64,000 bases of DNA from Larix kaempferi. Its lineage: Eukaryota > Streptophyta > Pinopsida > Pinales > Pinaceae. The notes under the pieces are model-generated. The model worked only from the letters and a program-made list of their open reading frames with translations, did no database searches and had not been told where the DNA came from. The stretch is from assembly GCA_027924585.1 (NCBI GenBank), contig BSBM01000050.1, positions 8,008,001 to 8,072,000 of the forward strand, given 5' to 3'. Numbering within the stretch: position 1 is the stretch's first letter; each line of letters starts with the position of its first letter. A program made the translations under genes and the position numbers. This document shows, piece by piece, positions 22,266 to 33,655 of the stretch.

Positions 22266-23544
22266 ATTATTACTTTAAAAAAGGAAAAAAAGAAAGACAA
22301 AATCGAAGAAAAAAAAGGGGAAGATCTTTTTGTCAAAAACAAAATCAAAGTCAAAGGAACATTCGTCAAAGAAATCGACAGCCACCTATCATCCATCATC
22401 GAAGAAGTCAAAGGAAGACTTGTCAAGGAATTCAAAGAACCTTTATCATCAAAAAAGTCGAAGACTATCTATCGTCGAAGATATCAAAGTCAAAGGAAGA
22501 CCATCTAATGATGAAGAAATCTAAGACCATGGAAGAAAGTTTGCGACTCCAAATAGAAAAATTAGAGACAAAGTTAAGACATTAGCGAAGAGACAATGAT
22601 GAATTGGGAGACATAAATAAACAAAATGGAAGTAAGGATTAAATTACATGAGCTTCAAACGAAGTTTGAAGAACAACAAATTTCAAACCAAAAAAATCAT
22701 ATCGAAAAATTTTCTGCGCAAGTTGAGGAATTAAAAGATGAAATTGATTTTAATCGGAGATTAAGAAATCAAGATGTAAGGAAAGAAATAAACGATTACG
22801 AAACATAAACAATACACTTGAAACAAATCCTTAGCAACAAGGATGAAGAACTGATGCAGATACGAAAGAAATTAGAGGATCACGAATCAGAGGTCGACCA
22901 GTGCCGAAGAAATATTCAGATTAATGAACCATAATAAGATGTTAGTCACGAAAATTAAGAAGTTGAAAAATAGTCGGAAAGCAGAACACTCTACTGAAGA
23001 CGTTGAAGGAAAAATTCTAAACAAGCAGGAAGAAAATAGCTGCATCAGAATTCATAATGAAGATCTCAAGGAAGACCTTAAGAAGTCTGAAGATGACAGG
23101 AAGTCGCAAGTAGAATTGATTAAGAAGTTTCAAAATGATAACATGCAATTAGAAAACAAGTTGGAAAAGATATAGAATGAAACCTTAAAACCTCAAGGGA
23201 CGAAAATACAACTTCTAGCTCAAATCAATGCTCCAAAGACGACACTCATAAAAGAAAATGACATTGTGAAAATTCTCTATCGACACCCCAACCATAAAAA
23301 CCAATATTCTAAAAAGTGGGAACCATCGAAACATAATGGTACTAATATGACCAAAGCTCTTGATGACATATCAGTATGGAATCTCAACAGTCCACAACAA
23401 ATCAATTTGGGATGGATTGATCCATCCACATATAAGAAGTTATGCTCTACACTAAGAAGTTTGTATCGACATTTTTCGTCAGCTACAATGTCACAAGGAA
23501 CGATGCGACAACATTATAAGGCTTTGAGGACAAATCCTTTCTAA
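22227..23544 (+). pseudogene. Broken coiled-coil protein, possibly an accessory ORF of a retroelement
   Basis: Three frames must be joined. A Lys/Ser-rich start (22,320-22,520) leads to a heptad-rich coiled coil (KLHELQTKFEEQQISNQKN near 22,650; LVTKIKKLKNSRKAEHSTED near 22,940; VELIKKFQNDNMQLENKLEK near 23,120), then a non-coiled C-terminus with NLNSPQQINLGWIDPSTYKK near 23,380, ending at TAA 23,544. At least two frameshifts and several stops are present. A purine-rich run (AAGAGAGTGGCA) and a possible LTR start TGTAACA follow at once, the usual place of a 3' accessory ORF. The family is not recognised. Confidence 0.5.
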
Positions 23545-23760
23545 GAGAGTGGCAATGTAACAAACACAAATAAAGATAATAATTAAATAATTAAATAATT
23601 AATAGTTAGGTTATTAGGAAAAGACATGTCTCCTCATCTTAATGGTCCGACCATATTTAAAGGCAACGAAACCTATGTAATAATCATCCTATCATCAATA
23701 CAAATTATTATTATGGTTTATCTGGTTTACCAAGTCTTTTGGTGAATATTTTTGTATGAG
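23545..23760 (+). other. Possible 3' PPT and LTR start after the coiled-coil ORF
   Basis: AAGAGAGTGGCA is followed by TGTAACAAACAC and an A/T-rich 200 bp. No second copy is in the window, so the LTR reading is tentative. Confidence 0.3.
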
Positions 23761-23939
23761 CGAATATATATTCGCCTCATCATTGTTGTGAGATTGGAGT
23801 CAATTTTCTCAAAATTCATCTCTATAGAACAATTTGGGTTCTTGGAAGATCGGAAAATTGTTGATGTTGTTGGAGTCACCCAGTAGGTGTTCCAAAGTAT
23901 CAAATCTAAGCATTTAAAAAAACTTATCCTAAATCCCGG

Positions 23940-25740
23940 CCTAGTCAAGGCTTATGACCAAGTGGTTAGACATTTCTCATATTCATACTAATCAAGATCG
24001 GACTCCCTTGAGAAGTTAGTAGATGGATAATAGCTTATGTTTCCTCGGTTAACTATGTGGTTCTTATTAATGGTGCTCCAACGAATTTTTTTAGGGGGAC
24101 AAGGGGTCTACGACAAGGATGTCCCCTCTCTCCACTCTTATTCATTCTTATAATTGAAGTTTTAAGTAGGCTTCTTATCAAAGCAAGATCATAAGGAACT
24201 ATACAGGGAATTAAAGTGACTACGCATTCATCGATGACTCATATTTTATTTGTAGACGATGTAATGCTTTTTGGAAAAGGTAATTTGGTTGAATGGCAAG
24301 GCTTAAAGGACATTTTAATTATTTTTTGTAATGTCTTTGGAATGCAAATTAGTAAAGAAAAATATTCCTTCCTAGAGAATGAGCTAGGGGAGGAAACAAA
24401 GATTCAAATTGGTCAGATTTTCCCTTATAATTTTGGTCGGTTGACAAATGGTACAAAATACTTGGGATTTCTTATAAATCCAAACAATTATTGTGCATAT
24501 GACCGGGTTTGGCTTCTAAACAAATTTGATAAGAGAATAAAGCACTAGTGTTGGCGGTGGTTGTCTCTAGGGGGCATAATAACTTTGGAAAAATCGGTCC
24601 TACAGAACCTTTCAGTTTATTGGTTATCAATATGCAAAGTTCCTATGCCTATTATAGATGGTATATACAGGAGAATTTATAATTTTATATGGCTAGGGGG
24701 TAACAAAAAAAGAAAATACCATCAGGTAAACTGGAAGAAACTTGCCATGCCAAAACACCTTGGCAGATGGGCTTTGAAAAAATTGCATAATTTCGCTAAG
24801 GCACTTAAGGCAAAGAGTTCAAGTGGCAAGATTTGTTTACAGATACCCTATGGAGCAAATTGATAAAAGAAAAATACCTAAAAATCATATCTCTGGTGTA
24901 ATGGTTTCGAGAAGGAAAGCAATGTAAAAAGGGCATCTCAAGTTTATGGAATGGACTACTTGCCTCATTTAATATTATTGATTAATTGATGGTATGGAAG
25001 GCTGGGAACGATAGGGCAATTCGGGTAGGTGAAAACCCAATAATGGGGGGTCCAATGATTTTCAAATTATCAATAGAATTAATTTCCTTTCCTCGGGAAA
25101 ATGGATACTATACTCTAAACCATATTGCATCAAATAACTCTATTAGGCCCGGGGTTCATGCCTAGTTAATGCCTCAACAATTGGGCCTCTATGGATCTTT
25201 GAGTATGGAATGACTCGAATACATTTCAATATTAAAAAGAATGCACCTCCAGCAGACACATAGGAAGGATGCTTTATTATGGTCATGGAATGAGGCTTCA
25301 GGTTTTGTCAATGCCAAATTGGCATATGAGTCATTATTTTTTGAGGATACAAGCCATAACCTTTGGTGGTTCAATTTTATTTAGCTTCTGAAGATGCCAT
25401 TGAAGATTACTCTATTTATCTGGCTTTCAATGGATAACAATATTTTAATCTGGGATAATTATATTTGCAAAGGTGGTCATGGTATGAATAAGTGCTCTCT
25501 CTGCTATTAGGAGGAAGAATCAGTGTACCATCTTTTTGTTCTTTGCCCATTTACCTCTTAGGTGTGGAAGGCTATTAAAATGGAAACCAACCTTGTTTTC
25601 AAGTGGTAGTCTTCGTCTTTACATAAAAATATGTGGAATTGGTCTCGTCGAGAGGATTACTGGGAAGCCCTCCCATGCTTTGTTTTGTGGGAGTTATGGA
25701 AGGCAAGGTGTTGGTACCTGATATTTTTCTCAAAAAGAAA
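23940..25740 (+). pseudogene. Degenerate L1-type LINE reverse transcriptase
   Basis: A non-LTR RT in pieces: [20 protein letters not shown] near 24,110, the catalytic box ILFVDDVMLFGKGN at about 24,243 (consensus FADD), KYLGFLINPNN near 24,460, then a WLSLGGIITLEKSVLQNL segment near 24,560 and WKKLAMPKHLGRWALKKLHN near 24,735. The C-terminal zinc-binding motif CSLCY-stop-EEESVYHLFVLCP lies near 25,495. Multiple stops and frameshifts make it dead. The endonuclease domain and poly-A tail are not seen, so it is 5' truncated or eroded. Confidence 0.82.
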
Positions 25741-26210
25741 ATCATCTATGAGGCTCTTGTAGATAACACTTTTTGAAGTAATTTCAGCCCCAGAGAGCTA
25801 AGAGAGCATAAGGAATGACTAGCGGAAGACTAATAGTGACCTACATCTGAAGACTACAGGACAATGTTCGAGAGCTAAACTCAAAGGGCAGTCAGTTGTC
25901 GGATTAGGAGGAAGATCGACGACTCGAAGATCAGGCGCTCTCATTAAAAACGAAAAAGTTAAGCAAGAGTAATGCTCATGCAGGTTCACCGCCCATCACT
26001 AAGATCAATGGCTTGTATTGATCACGCGTTGATAAGTTGTGCCCACCAGAAAAGGAGCTCGAGCACCCGTTATGATTGAAACCTCCCATGACACGTGCCG
26101 CACAGTAATTGGTCGCGCCTCCTTTAAGGCAGTTTTTCTAAACCGCTCAACGTCGACGTGTTACCACTCTTGGAAACCAAGAGTGGTATCCGCCCAAATT
26201 TGAAGGTTAG
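25741..26210. other. Gene-free spacer between the LINE and element C
   Basis: No domain recognised. It ends with a perfect hairpin (see 26,162-26,188) 22 bp before the LTR of C. Confidence 0.4.
26162..26188. repeat. Perfect 12-bp hairpin
   Basis: TACCACTCTTGG, a 3-base AAA loop, then CCAAGAGTGGTA. No mismatch. It lies just upstream of element C's LTR. Confidence 0.85.
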
Positions 26211-26743
26211 TGTTAACACCCAAAAAGTTCTCACTGCCTCATCTCCCTCATTACATGACTCATTTGTCCATATTTCCTACCATATTTGCCTCCAAAACCT
26301 TAAAAACCCATTAAAAAGCCTCCAAAAGGCCAAAAAACCCATTAAAAAGCCTCCAAAAGGCCAAAGAACCATTAAAAAAGCCTCCAAAAGGCCAAAGAAC
26401 CATTAAAAAAGCCTCCAAAAGGCCCAAAACCCCCTTTTTTCCCCAAAATAATGTAAATTCCTCCAAAAATAGCAAAACCCCTCTAAAAAGGGAATAAAAA
26501 ATACAAAAAAGAGGAAAAAGAGGGAAAAAAGGAAGCAAAAACCCTATACAGCTGACCTAAACCATATGGTGCCCAAAACCATGGGTCAACACTCCACCAC
26601 TAAAAACCTATAAATAGGTGATGGAGGCTTCCCATTTTTCATCCACAATCATCCATATCCTTACTCTGCCAAAATCACTCCTGAAACCCTAGCTCACCCT
26701 TTTGAGCTATTTTCACATTTGAGTGCCCCTTTTGGCCCATATC
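26211..26743 (+). mobile_element. 5' LTR of element C, left part
   Basis: It starts TGTTAACACC. A TATA box TATAAATA lies at 26,609-26,616 inside CCTATAAATAGG. A tandem of about 33 bp, four copies (26,306-26,437), carries the mini-hairpin GCCT-CCAAA-AGGC. The rest of the LTR resumes after element B. Confidence 0.82.
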
Positions 26744-28442
26744 TGTTGGGCCCAGGCTGAGTTAAAGTTTTGGAAGCACTATTTTGAGGCAAGCAGGGAA
26801 AGCTGAGCTGAGTGCAGCTCAGCAACACAATTTTGGCCAAGTACTGAGGATGCTGTGAAGTTGCGCACAACATCCAACTTTTGACCAGACTGCAGAGTTG
26901 CGCGCAGCATTAAAGTTTTGGCCGTGATGTGAAGACCAGTACTGCACTGAAGCAGTGCTGCGGAGTTAGGAGGCCACTTGGATCCAGCAAAGCGGTGTGC
27001 TGGACAAGTATCAAGTGTAGCTACCGGCTCGATCGGTAGTAGCCATTTTTGGAAAGATATTTTAGGATTGTCAAGCGGCGGACGTAGGAAAAACAGGAAG
27101 GCGGCCACGCGTGGATTGCTGAGGAAAGCGGCGTTTGGCACACTTAGAAGGTAAAACCATTAGAGAGAAATGGTTCGGCAGAAGCAGCCTGTAGGAATGC
27201 GTGTGACAGGAAGGCTGATAGTGACAGAATGAGGACGTGGAGATCCACCATGACCAAGCAGATGCTACCAGGAGCCAGCAATCCGGTTTGGAAAACCGAC
27301 GCGGTTTTGGAAACCCTTAGGGTTTTGGGTTTTAGGTCTTCGGCATTGTACAGACATGACCTTCAGGCATGATCTATTTAAGAAGACATTTTATATGGGA
27401 TGGGGGTTCTCTTTAGGGGATGTTCTCTTTTTGGGTTGTTGTTCTTTTTTTGTTGCTGAGAATTTAAGAAGATAACCTTTTGTATTGTAAAATCTCTCCG
27501 AGCTGAGAATATTGTAAAGGCTCTGCAGCTGTGTGCGCAGAGACCTAGCCGAGAGAAAGGAGAGTCTGCAGCTGAGTGCACATACTAAGAATGGTTGCCC
27601 CATCCCTTTTGAAAGAAATATATTACCAACTGTTCTTGTGGACGTAGCTTTCCATCCGGGGAAGTGAACCACGTTAAATCCTGTGTTATGTGATGATGTT
27701 TATGAATGAATGAATGTCTGTATTTTTTGTAGAATGAATGCTTGAATGTTTCATTGCATGCTGTAATATGAGAAATTTGATATGCATTTACCAATAGGAG
27801 AAGTTTGGGAATGATATGCTAGGTTCCACGGAAGCAGATGAATGGCAAACATTTCAATTCTATGTTAAGGTCGTGAATCAGTCATTTAAGTTTAAATACT
27901 TTCTTAAGCACAGTGAAGGAACACAGCATAGTTAATCATGTTATCATTTCGGTTCACACTGCAATAATCCAAGTTCTAGAATGAATGCCAGAAAGATAAC
28001 CAGTAAGTGCCTGAATGAATGGATGAGTGATATTCATTTCAGTTCCTTAACGTTTTTGAGATTTTCCAAGTAGAGGATAATTGTGGGTGATTCGCAGTTC
28101 CAGTAGAAGATTCGCAGCAGTAAGAAACCCTTGGTGCGACCCGCAGTGTTTCCTGCACCGCGCAGTACTGCTTGTAGCATAGATCATGCTGCATACCGCA
28201 TCACTCTTCCCGCAACGCCATCCTTCTGTCCTGCGTTGCGTAGCTTTTTCTTATAAACAACTCATCATTTACGGTGGAAACCTGATTCCGCAGTACCCCA
28301 TAAAGATACACCTCGGGTGAGACCTCAACCTGCTCACAGGTTGTTGCCGAAAGGGCTGGTGCGAAGGGGTTTTGTTGGTCAAAGGGAGAACCACAAAGAA
28401 CCTGGGTCTAATTGGAAACCTCTGGGTCAGTTTAAGCCAACA
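26744..28442 (+). mobile_element. 5' LTR of element B
   Basis: Starts TGTTGGGCCCAGG, ends TTTAAGCCAACA. TATTTAA at 27,375-27,381 is a candidate TATA box. It differs from the 3' LTR by scattered substitutions but has the same length, so the insertion is older than E. Confidence 0.9.
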
Positions 28443-28444
28443 AA

Positions 28445-28462
28445 TGGTTTCGTTGTCACACG
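28445..28462 (+). other. Candidate primer binding site of element B
   Basis: TGGTTTCGTTGTCAC begins two bases after the LTR end, the expected PBS position. I do not assign the tRNA. Confidence 0.5.
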
Positions 28463-28507
28463 AGAATTCAAGATGAGTTGAAATGGTTCTGTTGAGTTGC
28501 AATCACG

Positions 28508-28917
28508 ATGTGTGAAGAAGAATATCAGTTCCCCGAAGGATCTGACTATTGGCATCTTGAAAAGACAGAAATACAAGCTTGGTGGGATAAGACCATAAGC
28601 AATTTTAACAGACAAGAAATAGACATCCGCGTCTAAGCGACACACAGTGGTCGGATAGATATCCGTTAGAAGACATTCACGAGATCTTTTGGGCATCATT
28701 TCCAAACGAGCTGCATGCGTGGATCTCGCGACTCGCAAAGAAGAAAAACTGTTTCCAAGGAGGAGTTCCTACGGAATGGACTCCCGAGCTCACATCGCAG
28801 CTTAAAGCGTTAGACAGCCCGTTGTCACGCGCAGTTGATTATTGGGTCGATCATATGCTAGAAGGATTTGTAACAGAATTTGCTGTAGACATACTCAAAT
28901 CCTACAGCCAAGCATAA
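28508..28917 (+). pseudogene. Element B leader ORF upstream of gag
   Basis: Begins MCEEEYQFPEGSDYWHLEKT, rich in Trp and acidic residues. A frameshift in about 28,625-28,670 is needed to reach YPLEDIHEIFWASFPNELHA and the end LKSYSQA with TAA at 28,915. About 137 aa. No domain recognised. Extra ORFs before gag are known in some Tat/Ogre elements, and the overall openness after one shift argues that this was a real gene. Confidence 0.6.
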
Positions 28918-29370
28918 GCACATTTTTTCGGAGGATTCCACGGTAAGTTTCTTAACAATCTCAGTTTATACATTAAGATGCAGTTAGCTGAGAAAGGTGT
29001 TCTAAGAATGCAGTAATATGCTTGAAGTTTGTCATGATAAATAATACATATATTGATTCCGACGAAGAGACAAATTCTCTTAGAAGTGGTAATAGATATA
29101 AAATTAATAAGAATTCGGAAGGCCCTAAACTTCATATAGATACTGAGATCCCTTGCGATCTTGATAGCAAAGTTGCACAACCATTTACCCCTAAGAATCC
29201 GTCGACTGCACAAACCGCGCCACCCTATCATAGAACCCACCCACTACATAGCCCACCCCGCAGAAGACTCAGCCTAGTCCATCTCTCCTGATATTCCCAT
29301 TTGTATTTACTACGCAGATCCCTTTACAACAGCCGCGCACTAATCCCGGTGCCCCACCACCTAGTAGCAC
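28918..29370 (+). other. Element B spacer with a strong splice donor before gag
   Basis: CCACG/GTAAGTTTC at about 28,938-28,951 is a near-consensus donor shortly after the leader ORF stop. An open frame from 29,022 (MKFVMINNTYIDSDEETNSL) runs to 29,291 and may be the true N-terminus of gag, with a frameshift before the Met at 29,371. Confidence 0.4.
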
Positions 29371-30700
29371 AATGGCGAACACTGATATGAAACTACCAAT
29401 ATTAAGAGGAATAGAAGACCCTGATCAACATTGGTTCCTTTGTGAAGCCGTATGGAGTGGAAGACAAATCTAGGACGATGCTGTGAAGCAAGCACAACTC
29501 ATCACCACCTTCAGGGATAGAGCACTACATTGTTTTATGAAATACTCTACCGTACAACCGAGAAACCTCGCATAAATTAAAGTCGTGTTGGTGGCGGAGT
29601 TCAAGAAACCTAAGTCTGAGTCTCAGTGTATAACTGAGCTGAAGGAAATAAAGCAGAGACAACCTGAAACGGTCTGGGAATTTGATCAGAAATTTAAGAC
29701 CTTACTAGACCAAGTAAGTTTTGTTATACCACCATAATAGAATAAAGAATGGTTCATTGCTGCGTTGTTACCTCATATCAGATTACCATTGATGTAGTAG
29801 AAGGTTCTATCCCAGGAAGAGGCCTTGGAAATTGCAATGAAGCTGGAAGCTTCGCCGATTGGTGATACTAGTTCTGGGATGTCTCAGATCCAGAACCAGC
29901 AGACCACCCTGACACTTGAATTGCAAAGTATGAAAAATGGTAAAGAACAAAGATATGAACCTAGACAGGAGGTATGGTGTACAAGTTGTAAAGGAGAAGG
30001 TCATGAACGCGAACATTGCCCTCTATTATGCGACTATATTAACAGTGGTGCACCTAACCCATTAAATCAGAATTAGGCCCCATGGTGTGAAATTTGTAGA
30101 ACCACAAGACATAGACCTGAAGACTGTTACCTAATCTAGAAATATGTGAAAACTCCTAAGAATTTATACTGCAATTTCTGTAAATTAGTTGGACATGCTG
30201 AATCCAACTGCCGCGCATATGAATTAATGAATGAAAGAAAAAGGGATATGGACTCAATGCGAGGCATTGGCTTGTACTGCGTACAAGAAGATACCCAGCC
30301 AAAATAAGAAAATGCACAATATGACCAAGGAGGATACAGAGGTTGTGGTGGTGGATATTGCGGTAGAGGAAGAAATGCTGGTCCAGCACAAGGAAGAGGC
30401 CGCGACCAAGTCATTTGTTATAACTGTGGCCAACTCGGGCACATGTCTAGATATTGTGTTAACCCACGCACTACGTGCAATTATTGTAAATAATTTGAGC
30501 ATGTCATTGAAGATTGCCTAGTATTAGAGGTGGAAATGCAGAAGAGAAGACGAACAGAGGCTTTGAATCCAAACATCCAGTGGATTGCAGTAGAGAATAG
30601 ACCAGTGGATCTGAGCATTAACGTGGTCACGCGCAGTGGCGCTGAGACAGGCCGCGACAGAGGAGAAGAAGCTTCAACATAAGGGGAAGCACATACGAAG
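29371..30700 (+). pseudogene. gag: Element B gag with five CCHC zinc knuckles
   Basis: Starts MANTDMKLPILRGIEDPDQH. The capsid-type segment continues through AVKQAQLITTFRDRALHCF and ETVWEFDQKFKTLLDQ, with several stops. Five CCHC boxes follow: CTSCKGEGHEREHC (about 29,977), CEICRTTRHRPEDC (30,083), CNFCKLVGHAESNC (30,166), CYNCGQLGHMSRYC (30,414) and CNYCK-stop-FEHVIEDC (30,476). A Gly/Arg-rich stretch precedes the fourth. One or two knuckles is the norm. They would bind element RNA during packaging. Confidence 0.8.
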
Positions 30701-31480
30701 AAGGATCCGCTTGAAATAGTATGGATAAGGAAAGCTCCAGGAAAAGCACCCCCTCTTAACCTACAGAAGAATAAGGATATCTTCATTAACACGCGGGATA
30801 CCTTTAGAGAACCAGCAGATAAGTCATCTAGAATCCTGCTGCACAGTGAAACACTGCATGTTGAAGACATGCCGACTCCATATGACAAAACAAGTACTAC
30901 GACAGATGTCCGTACTTCTGTTGCGCAATTCTTGCGAAGTTGCATGAAGTTACTAAAAAGAGAAAAAGCCATAGTAGAGCTCCAGAAGCTCATAAGCCAA
31001 TATGAACCTCAGATTGCAGCAGAGACTCCAGATAGCACTGTACATCATATAAGGAAGCACAAAAGAACAAGCCGAGAGATGAGGCTTACTACGCAGATAG
31101 GAGATTTTGAAATGGATGAAGTCATCCTTGATCTGGGATCAGAAGTGAATGTCTTGACTAAGTAGACATGGCAGCAGATGGGTTGACCAAAGTTGCTCTG
31201 GTCACCTATCCAGTTACGAATGGCTAATAAGGAGAAGGTCAAACCTTTTGGTCGCTTAGCTAATGTAGTAGTTGACATTGACGGAGTACAGAGTCATGTA
31301 GACTTAGAGGTTATTGAAATTGTGGATGATAGTCAACCTTTTCCAGCAATATTGGGAATTGATTGGGCTATGGATAACTTGGCTATCATAAACTTGAATA
31401 CAAAGAAGATGATATTTGAAGGGAAGCATCTTAGGGTCATCACACCATTGGATCCTAAAGATGGTGATAGATACAGTGAG
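30701..31480 (+). pseudogene. pol: Element B protease
   Basis: The active-site region is VILDLGSEVNVLTK (31,120-31,163), a D-L-G variant, followed by two stops and then RMANKEKVKPFGRLANVVVD and PAILGIDWAMDNLAI near 31,345. The upstream part (VAQFLRSCMKLLKREKAIVE near 30,915) is a charged linker. An aspartic protease that would process the polyprotein; disabled by stops. Confidence 0.75.
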
Positions 31481-31689
31481 CCGATTCAGGAGGAATCCCA
31501 AGCTCAAGACTTAGACCGACTATACCAGCTGACTGCGAACAAGGAAGACTACATTAATCCTATTGCGAACGGTACGCTCAACTGGCGATGTGACACTTCT
31601 TGTATCTCTGACTCGGATACAGGACTGGAGAATTGGCAAAGCCGCATGGATGAAGTATCAGCAAGAAGATGTGCGCAGGTTACAAAATC

Positions 31690-32296
31690 ACTGCGCTGGA
31701 TCGGAAAAGAGGTGAGTCCTATTCCCACATATGATGGTTCTGCTAATGTTTATAGTTTCATAAGAAAATATTTTGCAGCTATACCAGATGAGCATAGACT
31801 GCCAGCTTCAGATATAGCATTTCACGATACACCTGCCAGATGGTGGAATGCACATAAGAAAACATTGACCACTTGGGATCAATGCAGAATTAAGATGCAG
31901 ATCCGATTCGCCGAAAAGGTTACTTTACCCTTTGAAAAGTATAATGGACAGACAGACCCTAGTCAGCACATTGAAATCTGTTCAAAGGAATGGGTGGAAA
32001 GACCACTTACAGAATGGGTACATTTATTTGTACATACATTGGATGTAGGTATCCTAGAGAAATGGTACCTCGACCTGGAGTTGCGCAGTGAACTCACTGA
32101 TTGGGAGCTGCTCGCTGCGAACTTCTGGAAGGACTTCAGTTTTGAAGACGAGAATCCATTAATCCATGAAGCATTACAGCTAATCAAGAAGTGCATATTC
32201 CGGGATGACTATCATCATCAAAACACAACATTGCAGGAGTTTTTTTGGGACAGAGTGCGTTCCCGCACACCTACAGTCAGAATGGAAGGAACATGA
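31690..32296 (+). pseudogene. Gag-like modules lying between protease and RT of element B
   Basis: In the protease frame (open 31,193-32,296). Module one: PIPTYDGSANVYSFIRKYFA ... DTPARWWNAHKKTLTTWDQC, with the WW and spacing of a capsid-type gag domain. Module two: KYNGQTDPSQHIEICSKEWV ... FVHTLDVGILEKWYLDLELR ... FWKDFSFED, again gag-like. The main gag is at 29.4 kb, so these are extra copies or inserted relatives. The frame then shifts by one within 32,205-32,296 to enter RT. Confidence 0.6.
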
Positions 32297-33655
32297 AGAG
32301 CACTTGATCGAATGTTACAACTTAGCTGAAGATACCAATGATACAAATGAAGATGATGAGGATGACCCACACAACATAGATATACCAGAATTAGAAGGCA
32401 TGTGTGAGGTAGAAGGACCTCCATTGGAAACACCAGATATGACTGGACCAGTAAAAACACAAAAAGTGAACATTGGCACAGACAAAGAGCCGAAGTTCGC
32501 ATCAATAGGAGATTATTGGGACGATCAGACTATTGCAGAGATAGCAGATACCTTACATGAGTATCAGGAACTATTTCCAACAAAATTTACAGAGATGAAA
32601 GGAATTTTGGGAGACCTAGGGGTCATGAAAATACATTTAAAACCAGGTGCCAAGCCTGTCAAGCAGAGGCCATACAGATTGAATCCGCGCTATAAGGAAA
32701 AAGTCCACGCAGAGCTAGATAACATGCTAGAAGCAGGAATCATTGAACCAGTCGAAGAATCTGAATGGATTAGCCCCATGGTTGTTCAAGACAAGAAAGC
32801 AAAAGGCGAGATCAGGATTTGTGTGGATCTCAGAAAGTTGAATGATGCTTCCATGCACGACCCATTTCCCACTCCATTGACAGATGAAGTGCTTGATAAC
32901 GTTGGAGGAAATGAGGCATATTCTTTCACTGATGGTTTCTCTGGTTATCATCAGATCAGGATTGATCCTGTGGATAGGCATAAGATGACATTTGCTACAA
33001 AATGGGGGTCATTCCAATACACCGTCATGCCTTTTGGGCTGAAGAACGCACCTGCCATATTCTCTAGAGTCGTCGTCACAGCATTTAAAGATTTTATGCA
33101 CAAGTTTTTAGAAGCGTATTTTGATGATTGGACTGTATTTGGTCTATTGAAAAATCATTGCGTGAATCTCCGCATGATGCTTGAGAAGTGTCGACGGCAT
33201 CAAATATCCTTGAATTTGAAAAAGAGTATTTTCTATGTGCCTTATGGAATTTTACTTGGCCACATTGTCTGTAAGCAAGGATTGATGGTAGACCCTGCGA
33301 AGATTACAGTTATTGCAAACTTACCAACACCAAATTCAGTCAAGATGTTGCGATCTACATTAGGCCATACTGGATATTATAGGAAATTTATAAAGGGTTA
33401 TGCACAGATAACTACAGCAATGGAAAAGCTGCTGAAGAAAGACGCACCGTTCATTTGGAACGCAGAATGCGAACAGGGTTTTGACACATTAAAAGGAAAG
33501 ATGGTCACTACGCCTATTCTAGTCTTTCTAGACTGGACGAAGCCATTCCATGTCCATGTTGACACATCATGTATTTCCCTAAGGATCATGTTAGCTCAGG
33601 CAGGATAGGGAGGTATTGACCACCCTATTGCATTTTCTAGCAGAAAGCTTTCAAC
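32205..33655 (+). pseudogene. pol: Element B RT and start of RNase H (broken by insertion of E)
   Basis: Acidic linker (NDTNEDDEDDPHNIDIPELE), then RT: RPYRLNPRYKEKVHAELDNM, RICVDLRKLNDASMHDPFPT, SFTDGFSGYHQIRID, MPFGLKNAPAIFSR and the active site AYFDDWTVFG (both Asp kept). The connection ends LPTPNSVKMLRSTLGHTGYY. RNase H begins PFHVHVDTSCISLRIML, then a TAG at 33,606. The open frame runs 1.4 kb with no stop until there. At 33,656 element E interrupts the RNase H, which continues at 41,017. Confidence 0.88.
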
